The notes under the pieces are model-generated. The model worked only from the letters and a program-made list of their open reading frames with translations. It made no database searches and was not told the DNA's origin. A stretch of 64,000 bases of DNA from contig JAFWSI010000017.1 in the NCBI GenBank assembly GCA_017519415.1, forward strand, positions 1-64,000, written 5' to 3'. Positions 16,806 to 24,741 of this stretch are shown one piece after another. Numbering within the stretch: the stretch's first letter is position 1; each line of letters begins with the position of its first letter. A program made the translations under genes and the position numbers. This DNA is from Ruminococcus sp. (GTDB lineage Bacteria; Bacillota; Clostridia; Oscillospirales; Ruminococcaceae).

Positions 16806-17603
16806 ATGAGTAAAAGACTTGTTATTATTTTATGTGCAATTATTGTTATCTTTACGGGCGGCGTCTTTTATGTAATCAGTAAGGATGCCGGCGGACAGCG
16901 TGGTCCCGGTGGTACACAGGGCAATGTCAGCGGTCCTGTAACAACTGCGCCGGACGATACAGTCACAGAGGCTCAGACTACCTCTGAGGCAAAGACTACG
17001 GCTGCCGACAAGAAGACGACCACAAAGACTACGGCAGATACGAAAAAGACAACAACTTCGACTGCCAAGAAGACCGAGACTACCACAAAGGCTGCAACCA
17101 CGGCTAAGTCTGCAACTACCGCGGCTACCACCAAGAAGCCTGCGGAAACGACTACGGCTATCAAGCTTGCGGTAACGGAGGAAAGCATCACAAGGGATAC
17201 TATGGCCATAGGCAGATACATAATCCCGATCGCTTTCGATTACCTTGACGAAGAGGTGCTCGATGTCAATCAGGTAGTATTTGATCTCGGAGATACCTCA
17301 CACTCTCAGAACGATTTTATATTCGGTCATAACGACAAGGCCTTCGGCCTGCTTGATTCCGTCAAGAAGGGTGATATTATCGCTATAAATATGTTCGGCG
17401 GCCTGAATTATTTCAGAGTCGAGAGAAGTGAGCGTGCCTTCCTCACTGACGACGGCAGGGATATAATATTCGACAGCGACGGTGCGGGCGGCAATGTAGT
17501 CCTCAGACACGATCACGGCTACCACGGACTCCTGCTGGTTACCGAGGATAAGAGCGACAGCCAGAATCATCGCTGGGTAGTTCTTCTCAAGCAGGTAGAC
17601 TGA
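16806..17603 (+). CDS. Sortase-fold protein lacking the catalytic Cys
   Basis: A 265-residue protein with an N-terminal membrane anchor (about 5-25), a Thr/Lys-rich linker of about 80 residues, and a C-terminal domain with the sortase pattern. IFGHNDKAFGLLDSVKKGD contains the catalytic-type His, followed by INMFGGLNYFRVERSE, and the end HRWVVLLKQV supplies the usual Arg strand. Where active sortases have the TLxTC motif, this protein reads LLLVTED, so Cys is replaced by Glu, and no other Cys exists outside the membrane anchor. It is therefore probably not a transpeptidase. AGGAGGG precedes the ATG at 16806. It may be a scaffold or a regulator, but this is not known. Confidence 0.65.
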   Translation: MSKRLVIILCAIIVIFTGGVFYVISKDAGGQRGPGGTQGNVSGPVTTAPDDTVTEAQTTSEAKTTAADKKTTTKTTADTKKTTTSTAKKTETTTKAATTAKSATTAATTKKPAETTTAIKLAVTEESITRDTMAIGRYIIPIAFDYLDEEVLDVNQVVFDLGDTSHSQNDFIFGHNDKAFGLLDSVKKGDIIAINMFGGLNYFRVERSERAFLTDDGRDIIFDSDGAGGNVVLRHDHGYHGLLLVTEDKSDSQNHRWVVLLKQVD

Positions 17604-17633
17604 CGGCGTTATTTCCCTTTTAGGAAAAAGTCC

Positions 17634-17662
17634 TTGCATTTCAGTCTGATTTGTTATATAAT
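17634..17662 (+). promoter_or_regulatory. cysK promoter
   Basis: TTGCAT (17634-17639), 17-base spacer, TATAAT (17657-17662). No T-box or other leader structure is visible in the 50-base leader. Confidence 0.6.
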
Positions 17663-17711
17663 AGTAATGTTAACGCAAATTACAGACAGAGTGTACTAAA
17701 AGGAGAATGAG

Positions 17712-18641
17712 ATGGTTTACAATAACGTTCTTGAAGCGATCGGACATACGCCTATGATAAGGCTCAACCGTATGAACAGGAAGGGTAACGCAGATGTCCT
17801 TGTAAAGTTCGAGGGCCTCAACGTGGGCGGTTCCATAAAGACCCGCACGGCTTACAATATGATCCGTCATGCTGAACTGGAGGGCAAGATCCACGAGGGT
17901 ACGATTATCGTGGAGCCTACAAGCGGCAATCAGGGCATAGGCCTTGCACTTGTCGGAGCCGTCAAGGGCTATAGGACCATAATAATAATGCCGGATTCGG
18001 TCAGCGAGGAGCGCAGAAAGCTCGTAAATCACTACGGTGCCGAGGTAGTGCTCATACATGACGACGGCGATATAGGAAAATGTATCCAGGAGTGCCTTGA
18101 TACTGCCCTGAAAATGGCAGAGGAGGACGAGAACGTCTTCGTTCCCCAGCAGTTTGCCAACCTGAATAATATAGGAGCTCATAAATTCCATACGGCTCTC
18201 GAGATACTTGAACAGACGGCTGTGAAGATAGACGGCTTCTGCTCGGGAATAGGCACGGGAGGTACCATTACCGGAATAGGCGAGGCTCTCAAGGCTCAGT
18301 ATCCCGATATGGTCATATGGGCTGTTGAGCCCGAGAATGCGGCTATACTTGCGGGCGGCAATATCGGTACACATCTTCAGATGGGCATAGGCGACGGAAT
18401 AATACCCGATATACTTAATCAGAAAATATACGACGACATATATATAGTTACAGATGAGGAAGCTATACAGACCGCTAAGGATCTTGCCTCAAAGGAGGGT
18501 ATCATGTGCGGTATTTCCAGCGGAACCAATGTGGCGGCTGCACTTAAGCTTGCCGAGAAGCTGGGCGAGGGAAAGACGGTCGTTACTATCCTGCCCGATA
18601 CCGCGGAGAGATACTTCTCAACTCCCTTGTTTGAGGACTGA
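17712..18641 (+). CDS. cysK: Cysteine synthase A
   Basis: A 309-residue PLP enzyme that makes L-cysteine from O-acetylserine and sulfide. The PLP lysine is in GGSIKTR (about residue 43), the substrate loop is EPTSGNQGIGLA (usually SGNTGIG, so Gln here is a variant), the phosphate loop is GTGGTITG and the pyridine-binding Ser lies in GISSGTN. It is cytoplasmic. AAAGGAG precedes the ATG, and a sigma-A promoter lies 50 bases upstream. A flavin-fold protein gene follows 38 bases downstream and may be co-transcribed. Confidence 0.96.
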   Translation: MVYNNVLEAIGHTPMIRLNRMNRKGNADVLVKFEGLNVGGSIKTRTAYNMIRHAELEGKIHEGTIIVEPTSGNQGIGLALVGAVKGYRTIIIMPDSVSEERRKLVNHYGAEVVLIHDDGDIGKCIQECLDTALKMAEEDENVFVPQQFANLNNIGAHKFHTALEILEQTAVKIDGFCSGIGTGGTITGIGEALKAQYPDMVIWAVEPENAAILAGGNIGTHLQMGIGDGIIPDILNQKIYDDIYIVTDEEAIQTAKDLASKEGIMCGISSGTNVAAALKLAEKLGEGKTVVTILPDTAERYFSTPLFED

Positions 18642-18679
18642 TAAATGAATGCAAAAAAGCGTTAATGGAGGTAATTTCA

Positions 18680-19075
18680 ATGAGCAGACTAAACGATTTT
18701 CTTACTCAGTCGGGAATATTTTTCCTTGCAACAAATGACGGAGCACAGCCGAAGCTGAGACCTCTCGGCGCTCATGTGGAAATGGACGGAAAAGTTATCT
18801 TCGGTATAGGAAGCTTCAAGGAGGTATACAAGCAGCTCCTTGCAAATCCTCTCTGCGAGATAGCAGCCTGCAGAGCCGATCATGTATGGCTCAGATATAC
18901 GGGAAAGGCGGTCTTCGAGACTGATCCTAAGTATGCTGAGGCTATTCTTGACAGTATCCCGCCCCTCAGAAGTATGTACAACGAGACCACGGGACATAAA
19001 ATGATTGCGTTTCACCTTGAGGATGCAACTGCTGTCACAATAGCAATGAACGGCGACACCGAAAGTTTGCTTTGA
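18680..19075 (+). CDS. Pyridoxamine 5'-phosphate oxidase family protein
   Basis: A 131-residue split-barrel flavin-binding protein of the PPOX-like family. It has the usual N-terminal IFFLATNDGAQPKLRPLG strand, a VIFGIGSFKEVYKQLLAN stretch where the Ser/Lys contact the cofactor phosphate, and WLRYTGKAVFE. These small relatives usually bind FMN or F420 and reduce unknown substrates; it is unlikely to be the true vitamin B6 oxidase in an anaerobe. The ATG at 18680 has GGAGG 7 bases upstream, better than the ORF's earlier start. A strong terminator follows. Confidence 0.85.
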   Translation: MSRLNDFLTQSGIFFLATNDGAQPKLRPLGAHVEMDGKVIFGIGSFKEVYKQLLANPLCEIAACRADHVWLRYTGKAVFETDPKYAEAILDSIPPLRSMYNETTGHKMIAFHLEDATAVTIAMNGDTESLL

Positions 19076-19082
19076 GTTATAT

Positions 19083-19119
19083 ATCACCCGTCTGTTCAAC
19101 ACAAACGGGTGATTTTTTT
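19083..19119 (+). terminator. Terminator after the cysK pair
   Basis: ATCACCCGT (19083-19091) pairs with ACGGGTGAT (19105-19113) and runs into T7. Confidence 0.9.
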
Positions 19120-19192
19120 GTGAGAAATGCAAAAAAAATGCTGCTCGTATAGTAGAAATTGCAGAAATATATCGCGAGTTAACTTTTTTTTA

Positions 19193-19221
19193 TTGATTTT
19201 TACGAAAAAAAGAGTTATAAT
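19193..19221 (+). promoter_or_regulatory. Promoter of the substrate-binding protein gene
   Basis: TTGATT (19193-19198), 17-base spacer, TATAAT (19216-19221). Confidence 0.65.
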
Positions 19222-19263
19222 CTGTATATGAGATTAATTCTTTTATGGAAGGAAAGAAGTATA

Positions 19264-20046
19264 ATGAAAAAAAGTTTAAGTTTAGTATCGGCTGCTGCTT
19301 TTTTCGCTATTTGTACTGTAGGCTGCGGAGCTCCTGCAAACACGGTACATACTGTCGATGATCTCAACGGAAAAAAGATCGGAACACAGCTCGGTACAAC
19401 AGGCTATATTTTTGCGGGGGATGTTGAAGGAGCTACCGTTGAGGGATTTGATAACGGAGAGGACGCTATTGAGGCTCTGAAAAAGGGCAAGATAGATGCT
19501 GTTATCATTGACTCCGAGCCTGCTCATGAGTTCGTGAAGAACAACAAGGGCATACAGATACTTTCGGATGTCTTTGCCGAGGAGGAGTACTCCATAGCCT
19601 ACAGGAAGGACAATACCGAGCTCGGAGAGAAGATCGACGAAGCTCTCACAGAGCTTAAGTACGACGGTACCCTTGCCAGAATTGAAAGGAACTGGATAGG
19701 AAATAATCCGTCCCAGGTCTCGTTCAAGCCCGATATGAATATCGAGAGATCGGGAGCTCTTATAATGGCTACGAATGCGGAGTTCCCGCCTTATGAAAGC
19801 GAAATGAACGGCGAGATCGTGGGTATTGACGTTGATATAATGAGAGCTGTATGCGACGAGCTCGGATATACTCTCAAGATCGAGAATATGGACTTTGATT
19901 CCATTCTTGATGCAGTCAAGTCAGGCAAGGCCGATGTAGGTGTTGCGGGTATATCCGTAACTCCCGAGCGTGAGCAGGAGGTCAACTTCACTCAGAGCTA
20001 CGCGACCTCGACTCAGGTGATAATAACAAGAAAAGATAAGAAATAA
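19264..20046 (+). CDS. Circularly permuted amino-acid-type substrate-binding lipoprotein
   Basis: A 260-residue lipoprotein (lipobox TVGCG) of the SBP_bac_3 family that binds polar amino acids outside the cell. The order of its halves is reversed. The mature protein opens with VDDLNGKKIGTQLGTTG and the DAVIIDSEPA hinge half, which in normal members is the second part. It then runs into SGALIMATNAEFPPYE, GIDVDIMRAV and GKADVGVAGISVTPEREQEV, which is normally the first part, and ends at VIITRKDKK. All expected motifs are present once each, so this looks like circular permutation rather than truncation. It is a one-gene unit with its own promoter and terminator; no permease or ATPase gene is next to it. 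Confidence 0.85.
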   Translation: MKKSLSLVSAAAFFAICTVGCGAPANTVHTVDDLNGKKIGTQLGTTGYIFAGDVEGATVEGFDNGEDAIEALKKGKIDAVIIDSEPAHEFVKNNKGIQILSDVFAEEEYSIAYRKDNTELGEKIDEALTELKYDGTLARIERNWIGNNPSQVSFKPDMNIERSGALIMATNAEFPPYESEMNGEIVGIDVDIMRAVCDELGYTLKIENMDFDSILDAVKSGKADVGVAGISVTPEREQEVNFTQSYATSTQVIITRKDKK

Positions 20047-20051
20047 CAATA

Positions 20052-20088
20052 ATCCCTCTCTGCCTAATCAGGCGGAGAGGGATTTTTA
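20052..20088 (+). terminator. Terminator of the substrate-binding protein gene
   Basis: ATCCCTCTC.GCCT pairs with AGGC.GAGAGGGAT across AATC, followed by a T run. Confidence 0.9.
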
Positions 20089-20093
20089 TAATG

Positions 20094-20120
20094 AAAAAGA
20101 GCGTTCCTTCCGGAACGCTC
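20094..20120 (-). terminator. Terminator of rpmB
   Basis: GAGCGTTCC/GGAACGCTC (20099-20107/20112-20120) with an A run at 20094-20098, read as a T run on the minus strand. Confidence 0.85.
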
Positions 20121-20140
20121 CCGATTTTTCATGTAACCGA

Positions 20141-20326
20141 TCAAGCTCTCTCAACCTTGCCTGAACGCAGACATCTTGAGCAAGCGTAAATATGACAAGG
20201 AGTACCCTTGACGATAGCCTTAACGCGCTTTACGTTAGGCTTCCATGTTCTGTTTGAACGTCTGTGTGAATGGGAAACCTTGATACCAAAGGTCACGCCC
20301 TTTCCGCATATATCACATTTTGCCAT
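20141..20326 (-). CDS. rpmB: 50S ribosomal protein L28
   Basis: A 61-residue ribosomal protein of the large subunit. It begins MAKCDICGKGVTFGIKVSHS, continues RRSNRTWKPNVKRVKA and ends CSRCLRSGKVERA. The two CxxC pairs (C4/C7 and the CSRC near the end) mark the zinc-binding form of L28. A strong ribosome site (AAGGAGG on the minus strand) precedes the start. It stands alone between two divergent or convergent units with its own terminator. Confidence 0.97.
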   Translation of the reverse strand: MAKCDICGKGVTFGIKVSHSHRRSNRTWKPNVKRVKAIVKGTPCHIYACSRCLRSGKVERA

Positions 20327-20457
20327 TAGGTTGCACCTCCTTAACTAACCTGTAAAAATACAACATGATTATTCTAACACATAATAAGAAAAAAAGCAAG
20401 TGTTTTTTGAAAAAAAATGAAAAAAATTTTTGCTGACTGTAAAAACACTGTTTTCAC

Positions 20458-20486
20458 TTGAAATATCAGCCGTAATGTAGTATAAT
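20458..20486 (+). promoter_or_regulatory. Promoter of the M50/scp operon
   Basis: TTGAAA (20458-20463), 17-base spacer, TATAAT (20481-20486). It would serve the two M50 genes and probably scpA-scpB and beyond, given gaps of 3-23 bases. Confidence 0.65.
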
Positions 20487-20541
20487 ATATATTGTATAAC
20501 TATCAAAGGAGCAGGCTGCTCCGAATAATGAAAGGATATTT

Positions 20542-21252
20542 ATGTTTTCAGGCAATTTTGACATCACGGTATTTTTGAGATATTTTGCAAGGATAGTAAC
20601 ACTTCTCCTCGTTATCCCCGTTCATGAATCGGCTCATGCCCTTATGGCAAAGTGGCTGGGCGACGATACTGCCATGAGGCAGGGAAGGATCTCGCTCAAT
20701 CCGTTTGTACACATCGATCCTCTCGGAGCGATTCTTATGATCGTTGGCGGATTCGGCTGGGCTAAGCCCGTTCCCGTAAATCCAGTCCGTATGAAGCACT
20801 ATCGGTCCGGTTTTGCGCTCACCGCACTGGCAGGACCTGTTTCAAATCTCATAGCTGCATTTCTCTCGGCTCTTGCCTTTGCAATAATTGTAAGCACGGA
20901 AAAGGGCGTGAATGCGTTCTATGAGAAGTTTTCAGGCAGCAGCTCCACGCTGTACTGCGTTATACTGTTGCTTGAGTTCCTCTTTCAGGTGAATGTGGGC
21001 CTTGCGGTGTTCAATCTTATACCCGTGCCTCCCCTTGACGGATTCAATATACTCCGTGCGTTCACTCCCGAAAAATTCGACCGCTGGGTATATCAGCATC
21101 AGAGAGAGATAAACTTTACTTTCTTTGCCATGCTTATCATAATAAATATCGTTCCTACACGTTTTTCGCCGCTTTACCATGTGACGAGCGCTCTGTGCGA
21201 TCTGCTCTGGAAGACGGTATCGTGGATACCAGCGGCTAAGTGGGGCTATTGA
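20542..21252 (+). CDS. Site-2 protease family membrane metalloprotease (M50)
   Basis: A 236-residue membrane protein with about five helices. It has the zinc motif HESAH (HExxH) in the first helix, the APVxxxP-like segment GRISLNPFVHIDPLGAI, and the third ligand in VPPLDGFN. M50 proteases cut substrates inside the membrane. This short branch is common in Firmicutes, and its substrates are unknown. GAAAGG precedes the ATG. The next gene, 15 bases on, is a paralogue that has lost the zinc motif, so the two may act as a pair. The operon continues into scpA and scpB. Confidence 0.9.
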   Translation: MFSGNFDITVFLRYFARIVTLLLVIPVHESAHALMAKWLGDDTAMRQGRISLNPFVHIDPLGAILMIVGGFGWAKPVPVNPVRMKHYRSGFALTALAGPVSNLIAAFLSALAFAIIVSTEKGVNAFYEKFSGSSSTLYCVILLLEFLFQVNVGLAVFNLIPVPPLDGFNILRAFTPEKFDRWVYQHQREINFTFFAMLIIINIVPTRFSPLYHVTSALCDLLWKTVSWIPAAKWGY

Positions 21253-21267
21253 TCGGAAGGACGCTGA

Positions 21268-21963
21268 ATGGAAAGATTTATACTTGTTCTGCTTATACTT
21301 CTTAGCCGTGCTCTCATGGTAGTTTTCCTGTTCCCGCTGGTGAACTGTGTGAAGGGACTTACGGCAAAACGGCAGGGTGACGACAGCGCTTACCGTCAGG
21401 GAAGGATAACCCTTGACCCGAGAGCTCACTTTGATCTTGCCGGCTGTCTTGCTACCATGCTTATCGGCTTCGGCTGGCCGAAGCCCATGCCTATGAGTCC
21501 GGTACGCATGAACAATTACAAAAAGGGAATTATCCTTGTTTCTCTCTCGGGACCTGCGGCATATCTCGTCCTGGCACTGATTTTCAGGTATATCGCTGAG
21601 CTCATCGCAGGCTGCGCGGGAGTTGAGACCTTTGGTATAAAGCTGAATATTATCGGCTTCATCATAATGCTCTTCATGAGACTTTCAAATATATCGGTAT
21701 GCATAGGAGTGTTCCACCTGCTGCCGATACCGCCCCTTGACGGATTCAATATCCTTCATCAGCTGGGCGGTAAGAAATTCAATAAATGGTATTATTCCAA
21801 CTATGACAAGATACACAAGTATTCGGAGATAGTTCTCTGGGCTGTGATCCTCATGCCTGTGTTCTCTGGCGGGCTTCTCGATCCGCTCGGCTGGCTGATA
21901 GGTCTTGTGCAGAAGCTTGTTGCACTGACTGCGTCATGGATACCGCTTGTTTTTGAAAGGTGA
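21268..21963 (+). CDS. Inactive M50 (site-2 protease) paralogue
   Basis: A 231-residue paralogue of the preceding protease. Shared landmarks align well: LTAKRQGDDSAYRQGRITLD, FGWPKPMPMSPVRM, LSGPAAYL, and IPPLDGFNILH with the third metal ligand Asp kept. The HESAH zinc motif of its neighbour is replaced by VNCVK, removing both His ligands and the Glu base. It should therefore fold like a protease but not cleave. Such pseudoproteases often bind substrates or regulate an active partner, as rhomboid and M50 relatives do; that role is inferred here from the tandem arrangement. Confidence 0.85.
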   Translation: MERFILVLLILLSRALMVVFLFPLVNCVKGLTAKRQGDDSAYRQGRITLDPRAHFDLAGCLATMLIGFGWPKPMPMSPVRMNNYKKGIILVSLSGPAAYLVLALIFRYIAELIAGCAGVETFGIKLNIIGFIIMLFMRLSNISVCIGVFHLLPIPPLDGFNILHQLGGKKFNKWYYSNYDKIHKYSEIVLWAVILMPVFSGGLLDPLGWLIGLVQKLVALTASWIPLVFER

Positions 21964-21966
21964 GAA

Positions 21967-22722
21967 ATGGAAACTATATCGTTCAAGCTCGAGGTCTTTG
22001 AGGGACCTCTCGATCTTCTGCTCAGTCTTATAGCAAAGCACAAGCTCAATATATGCGATATTGAGATCTCAAAGCTTCTGGAGCAGTATCTGCTCTATAT
22101 AGATCAGGCTCACGAGCAAAATCTTGAGCTGGCAGGCGAGTTCCTTGAAATGGCTGCAAGGCTCATATACATAAAGACAGCTTCGCTGCTTCCTCAGCCC
22201 GAGGAGGCGGAGCAGATGAAGAAGGAGCTGGAGGGTGCCCTCATCGAGTACTCTCTCTGCAAGATAGCGGCGCAGCAGCTTGCGGACTCCTTTGTCGGCG
22301 GCAGTATTTTCGTCCGCAGCCCGATGAAGATAAAGGCGGACATGACATATACGCTGGTGCATGAGCCGGAAAGGCTCGTACTTGCTTACAGTGCAATTTC
22401 CCTTAAGAATATCAGATCGGAGCACGCAAAGCTTCATGTGGAGAGCAAGATAAACTCGGTAGTAAAGCGCCGCATAGTTTCGGTAATGTCAAAGGTCGTA
22501 CATATCCTCAGACAGCTCTATACCACGGGCGAGGCCTATATGGATAAGCTCTATGAGGGAGTCACGGATCGCTCGGCAAGAGTTGCTACATTCCTGGCTG
22601 TACTGGAGCTCACCAAATCGGGGCGTATCTCCATCAGCGATGATAATATGAAGATATTCTTCAAGGGAAGAAAGAACGGAGTGAATAAGACTTGGAGATC
22701 AAGGACAGGCTCGGAGCAATAG
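21967..22722 (+). CDS. scpA: Segregation and condensation protein A
   Basis: A 251-residue kleisin of the Smc-ScpAB condensin complex. The N-terminal FEGPLDLLLSLIAKHKLNICDI motif binds the Smc neck, a central helical region follows, and the C-terminal winged helix begins at FLAVLELTKSGRI and binds the Smc head. It works in chromosome compaction and segregation. It starts 3 bases after the M50 paralogue and overlaps scpB by 31 bases, so the pair is translationally coupled in the usual order. Confidence 0.96.
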   Translation: METISFKLEVFEGPLDLLLSLIAKHKLNICDIEISKLLEQYLLYIDQAHEQNLELAGEFLEMAARLIYIKTASLLPQPEEAEQMKKELEGALIEYSLCKIAAQQLADSFVGGSIFVRSPMKIKADMTYTLVHEPERLVLAYSAISLKNIRSEHAKLHVESKINSVVKRRIVSVMSKVVHILRQLYTTGEAYMDKLYEGVTDRSARVATFLAVLELTKSGRISISDDNMKIFFKGRKNGVNKTWRSRTGSEQ

Positions 22723-23273
22723 AGGCTATCCTCTTTGCCAGCGGCGAGCCCATTGAGATATACCGCCTTTCGGAGGCGAGCGGAGTTGACGCAGGGACGC
22801 TGCCATCCATGATAAGGCTGCTTAACGAGCGCTATGAGGACTGCGGAAGCGGTATCTGCATTAAGAAGCTGGACAGCAGCTATCAGATGTGTACCCGTGA
22901 GGAATATGCAGAGCAGGTCAGAACGGCTCTCGAGACCAAAAGATCGGCGCCTCTTTCCAATGCGGCTATGGAGGCGCTTACAATAATTGCCTACAATCAG
23001 CCCGTATCCAAGGGCTTTGTGGAAAATGTCCGCGGAATAGACAGCTCCTCGGTAATAAACAATCTCGTCGAAAAGGGACTTGTGGAGGAGGCGGGACGTC
23101 TTGACGTGCCGGGAAAGCCCATTGTTTACCGCACTACCGCAGTATTTCTCAGAAGCTTCGGCCTGAGTTCGACGGCAGATCTGCCGCCGCTTCCCGGGCA
23201 GGGAGACCTTATCCTTGAAACAGAGGAGGAATTTGTGAGCAGAGAAACAGCCGGAGCTGACGAATACGAATAA
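22692..23273 (+). CDS. scpB: Segregation and condensation protein B
   Basis: A 193-residue winged-helix protein, partner of ScpA in condensin. It shows AIEAILFASGEPIEI at the start, the YQMCTREEYAEQVR strand, and NAAMEALTIIAYNQPVSKG, the family signature, followed by DVPGKPIVYRTT. A TTG start at 22692 is used, with GGAG 9 bases upstream inside scpA. The overlap of 31 bases with scpA suggests coupled synthesis. Confidence 0.95.
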   Translation: MEIKDRLGAIEAILFASGEPIEIYRLSEASGVDAGTLPSMIRLLNERYEDCGSGICIKKLDSSYQMCTREEYAEQVRTALETKRSAPLSNAAMEALTIIAYNQPVSKGFVENVRGIDSSSVINNLVEKGLVEEAGRLDVPGKPIVYRTTAVFLRSFGLSSTADLPPLPGQGDLILETEEEFVSRETAGADEYE

Positions 23274-23296
23274 ATCTGACGAAAGGAGCGGCGGGA

Positions 23297-24238
23297 ATGA
23301 TCGTACTGAAAATTCTGCTGTATATACTTCTTGCCGTTCTCGGCATAATACTGCTGATCCTTATAACTCCAGCGGGAGGAGAATTCAGCTATATCGACGG
23401 TAAATTCAGCTATAAGGTAAAGCTCTGGATCATAAACCTTATGGACTCGGAGGGCGGAGGCCTTTACGGCTGGTGGAAAAAACGCAGGGCAAAGAAAAAG
23501 GATAAGCCCGAAAAGCCTAAGAAGTCTAAAAAGCCAAAGCCCGTCAGGGAAAAAAAGTCCCGAAGGAAGAAAAAGGAGCGGGAAAAGTACGAATGGGAAA
23601 AGGAACTGGAAAATATTCCCGTAAACGATCCCGAAGAGGAAATGCTACCTGTTGCAACTCCTGCGGAAAGCTCAGATAATGACATTTCACTGTCTGTTCA
23701 GTCCGGAAGTATATCCGCGGAGAAGGATTCAGATAAGGATAAGAGCACAGAAAAGAAGAAAAAGCAGGAGGGGCTCCCCGATGATCCCTTCGAGGACGAC
23801 GGCGGGGACGATGACGAAAATGAATCAAAGTCCCTCAGTGAAAAGATCGAATTCATCGTCGGTATATGGGAGAGTGCTCAGCGCCCTCTTCTGAAGATCT
23901 TCAAGGGCTTCAAGCTCCGCGATCTGTATATAGATTTTGTGATAGCCGATGAGGACGCTTACGACTGCGCGCTGAAATACGGCAAATATTCGGGACTTAT
24001 ACACAATGGCGTCGCTTTTCCCAGTCAGCTCTTTACCGTAAGGTTCAGAACCGTGGATGTACGTCCGCAGTTCGGCGTCTCAAAGGGACGCTGGGACGCC
24101 TCGGGAAAGCTGTACTTCCGTCTCGGAACAGTGGTCATCGCAGGAGCATGGTTCCTGCTGACATATATTTTCAGAACCTTCATACCCGATAAACTCAGAA
24201 AACGTAAAATGAAAAAAAACGCCGCAAGGCAGAAGTGA
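23297..24238 (+). CDS. DUF2953 membrane protein
   Basis: A 313-residue protein with an N-terminal membrane helix (about 1-25), a strand pair FSYIDGKFSYKVKLWII, a very long charged Lys/Glu linker (about residues 55-180), and a C-terminal part with DLYIDFVIADEDAYDCALKYGKYSG, the DUF2953 signature, then a last membrane helix. DUF2953 proteins sit next to gerW/ytfJ in spore formers; function is unknown. Ten bases separate it from gerW, so they are co-transcribed. The linker is unusually long for the family. Confidence 0.85.
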   Translation: MIVLKILLYILLAVLGIILLILITPAGGEFSYIDGKFSYKVKLWIINLMDSEGGGLYGWWKKRRAKKKDKPEKPKKSKKPKPVREKKSRRKKKEREKYEWEKELENIPVNDPEEEMLPVATPAESSDNDISLSVQSGSISAEKDSDKDKSTEKKKKQEGLPDDPFEDDGGDDDENESKSLSEKIEFIVGIWESAQRPLLKIFKGFKLRDLYIDFVIADEDAYDCALKYGKYSGLIHNGVAFPSQLFTVRFRTVDVRPQFGVSKGRWDASGKLYFRLGTVVIAGAWFLLTYIFRTFIPDKLRKRKMKKNAARQK

Positions 24239-24247
24239 GGTATATAT

Positions 24248-24682
24248 ATGAGTGCAAACAATACACCTGTAAGCGATCTCTTAGGTATTTCCATCGAAAA
24301 GATCAAGGAAATGGCAGACGTCAACGCTATCATCGGCGAACCCATCAAGCTTCCCGACGGTACTACCATAATCCCTGTCTCCAAGGTAAGCTACGGCTTT
24401 GCTTCGGGCGGTTCCGATCTGCCTTCAAAGTATGACAAGGACCTCTTCGGAGGCGGAGCGGGCGCAGGCGTTTCCATAAAGCCCGAGGGATTCCTTGTGA
24501 TCTCTCCCGACGGCTCCGCAAAAATGGTGACCATGGAGGGTTCAAGTGATCCCATAAGCAGCGCTATCGAGAAAATGCCCGCTATCATCGACAAGGTGAG
24601 CGGCTTCATAAACAAGAAAAAGGGCGGAAGCACAGACGTAAAGACATCCGATACCACCGACGACTCTGTACCTCTCAACTGA
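24248..24682 (+). CDS. gerW: GerW family sporulation protein (YtfJ)
   Basis: A 144-residue protein with the GerW/YtfJ pattern: a helix with LLGISIEKIKEMADVN, then GEPIKLPDGTTIIPVSKVSYG, a GGGAGAGVSIKPEGFLVI Gly-rich turn, and a hydrophobic end. In Bacillus it sits in the spore and is needed for normal germination. Here it follows DUF2953, the standard neighbourhood, and precedes a DacF-like carboxypeptidase. Its presence does not prove that this organism sporulates. Confidence 0.93.
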   Translation: MSANNTPVSDLLGISIEKIKEMADVNAIIGEPIKLPDGTTIIPVSKVSYGFASGGSDLPSKYDKDLFGGGAGAGVSIKPEGFLVISPDGSAKMVTMEGSSDPISSAIEKMPAIIDKVSGFINKKKGGSTDVKTSDTTDDSVPLN

Positions 24683-24741
24683 GAATAATCATTAAGGCTC
24701 AGGCATATCCTTTAGCATAGTATTTATGCGGAGGTGTGCCT

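Noticed and set aside
17600..17711. T-box or sulfur riboswitch ahead of cysK
   Set aside because: The leader after the promoter is only about 50 bases and lacks any T-box or SAM-riboswitch sequence.
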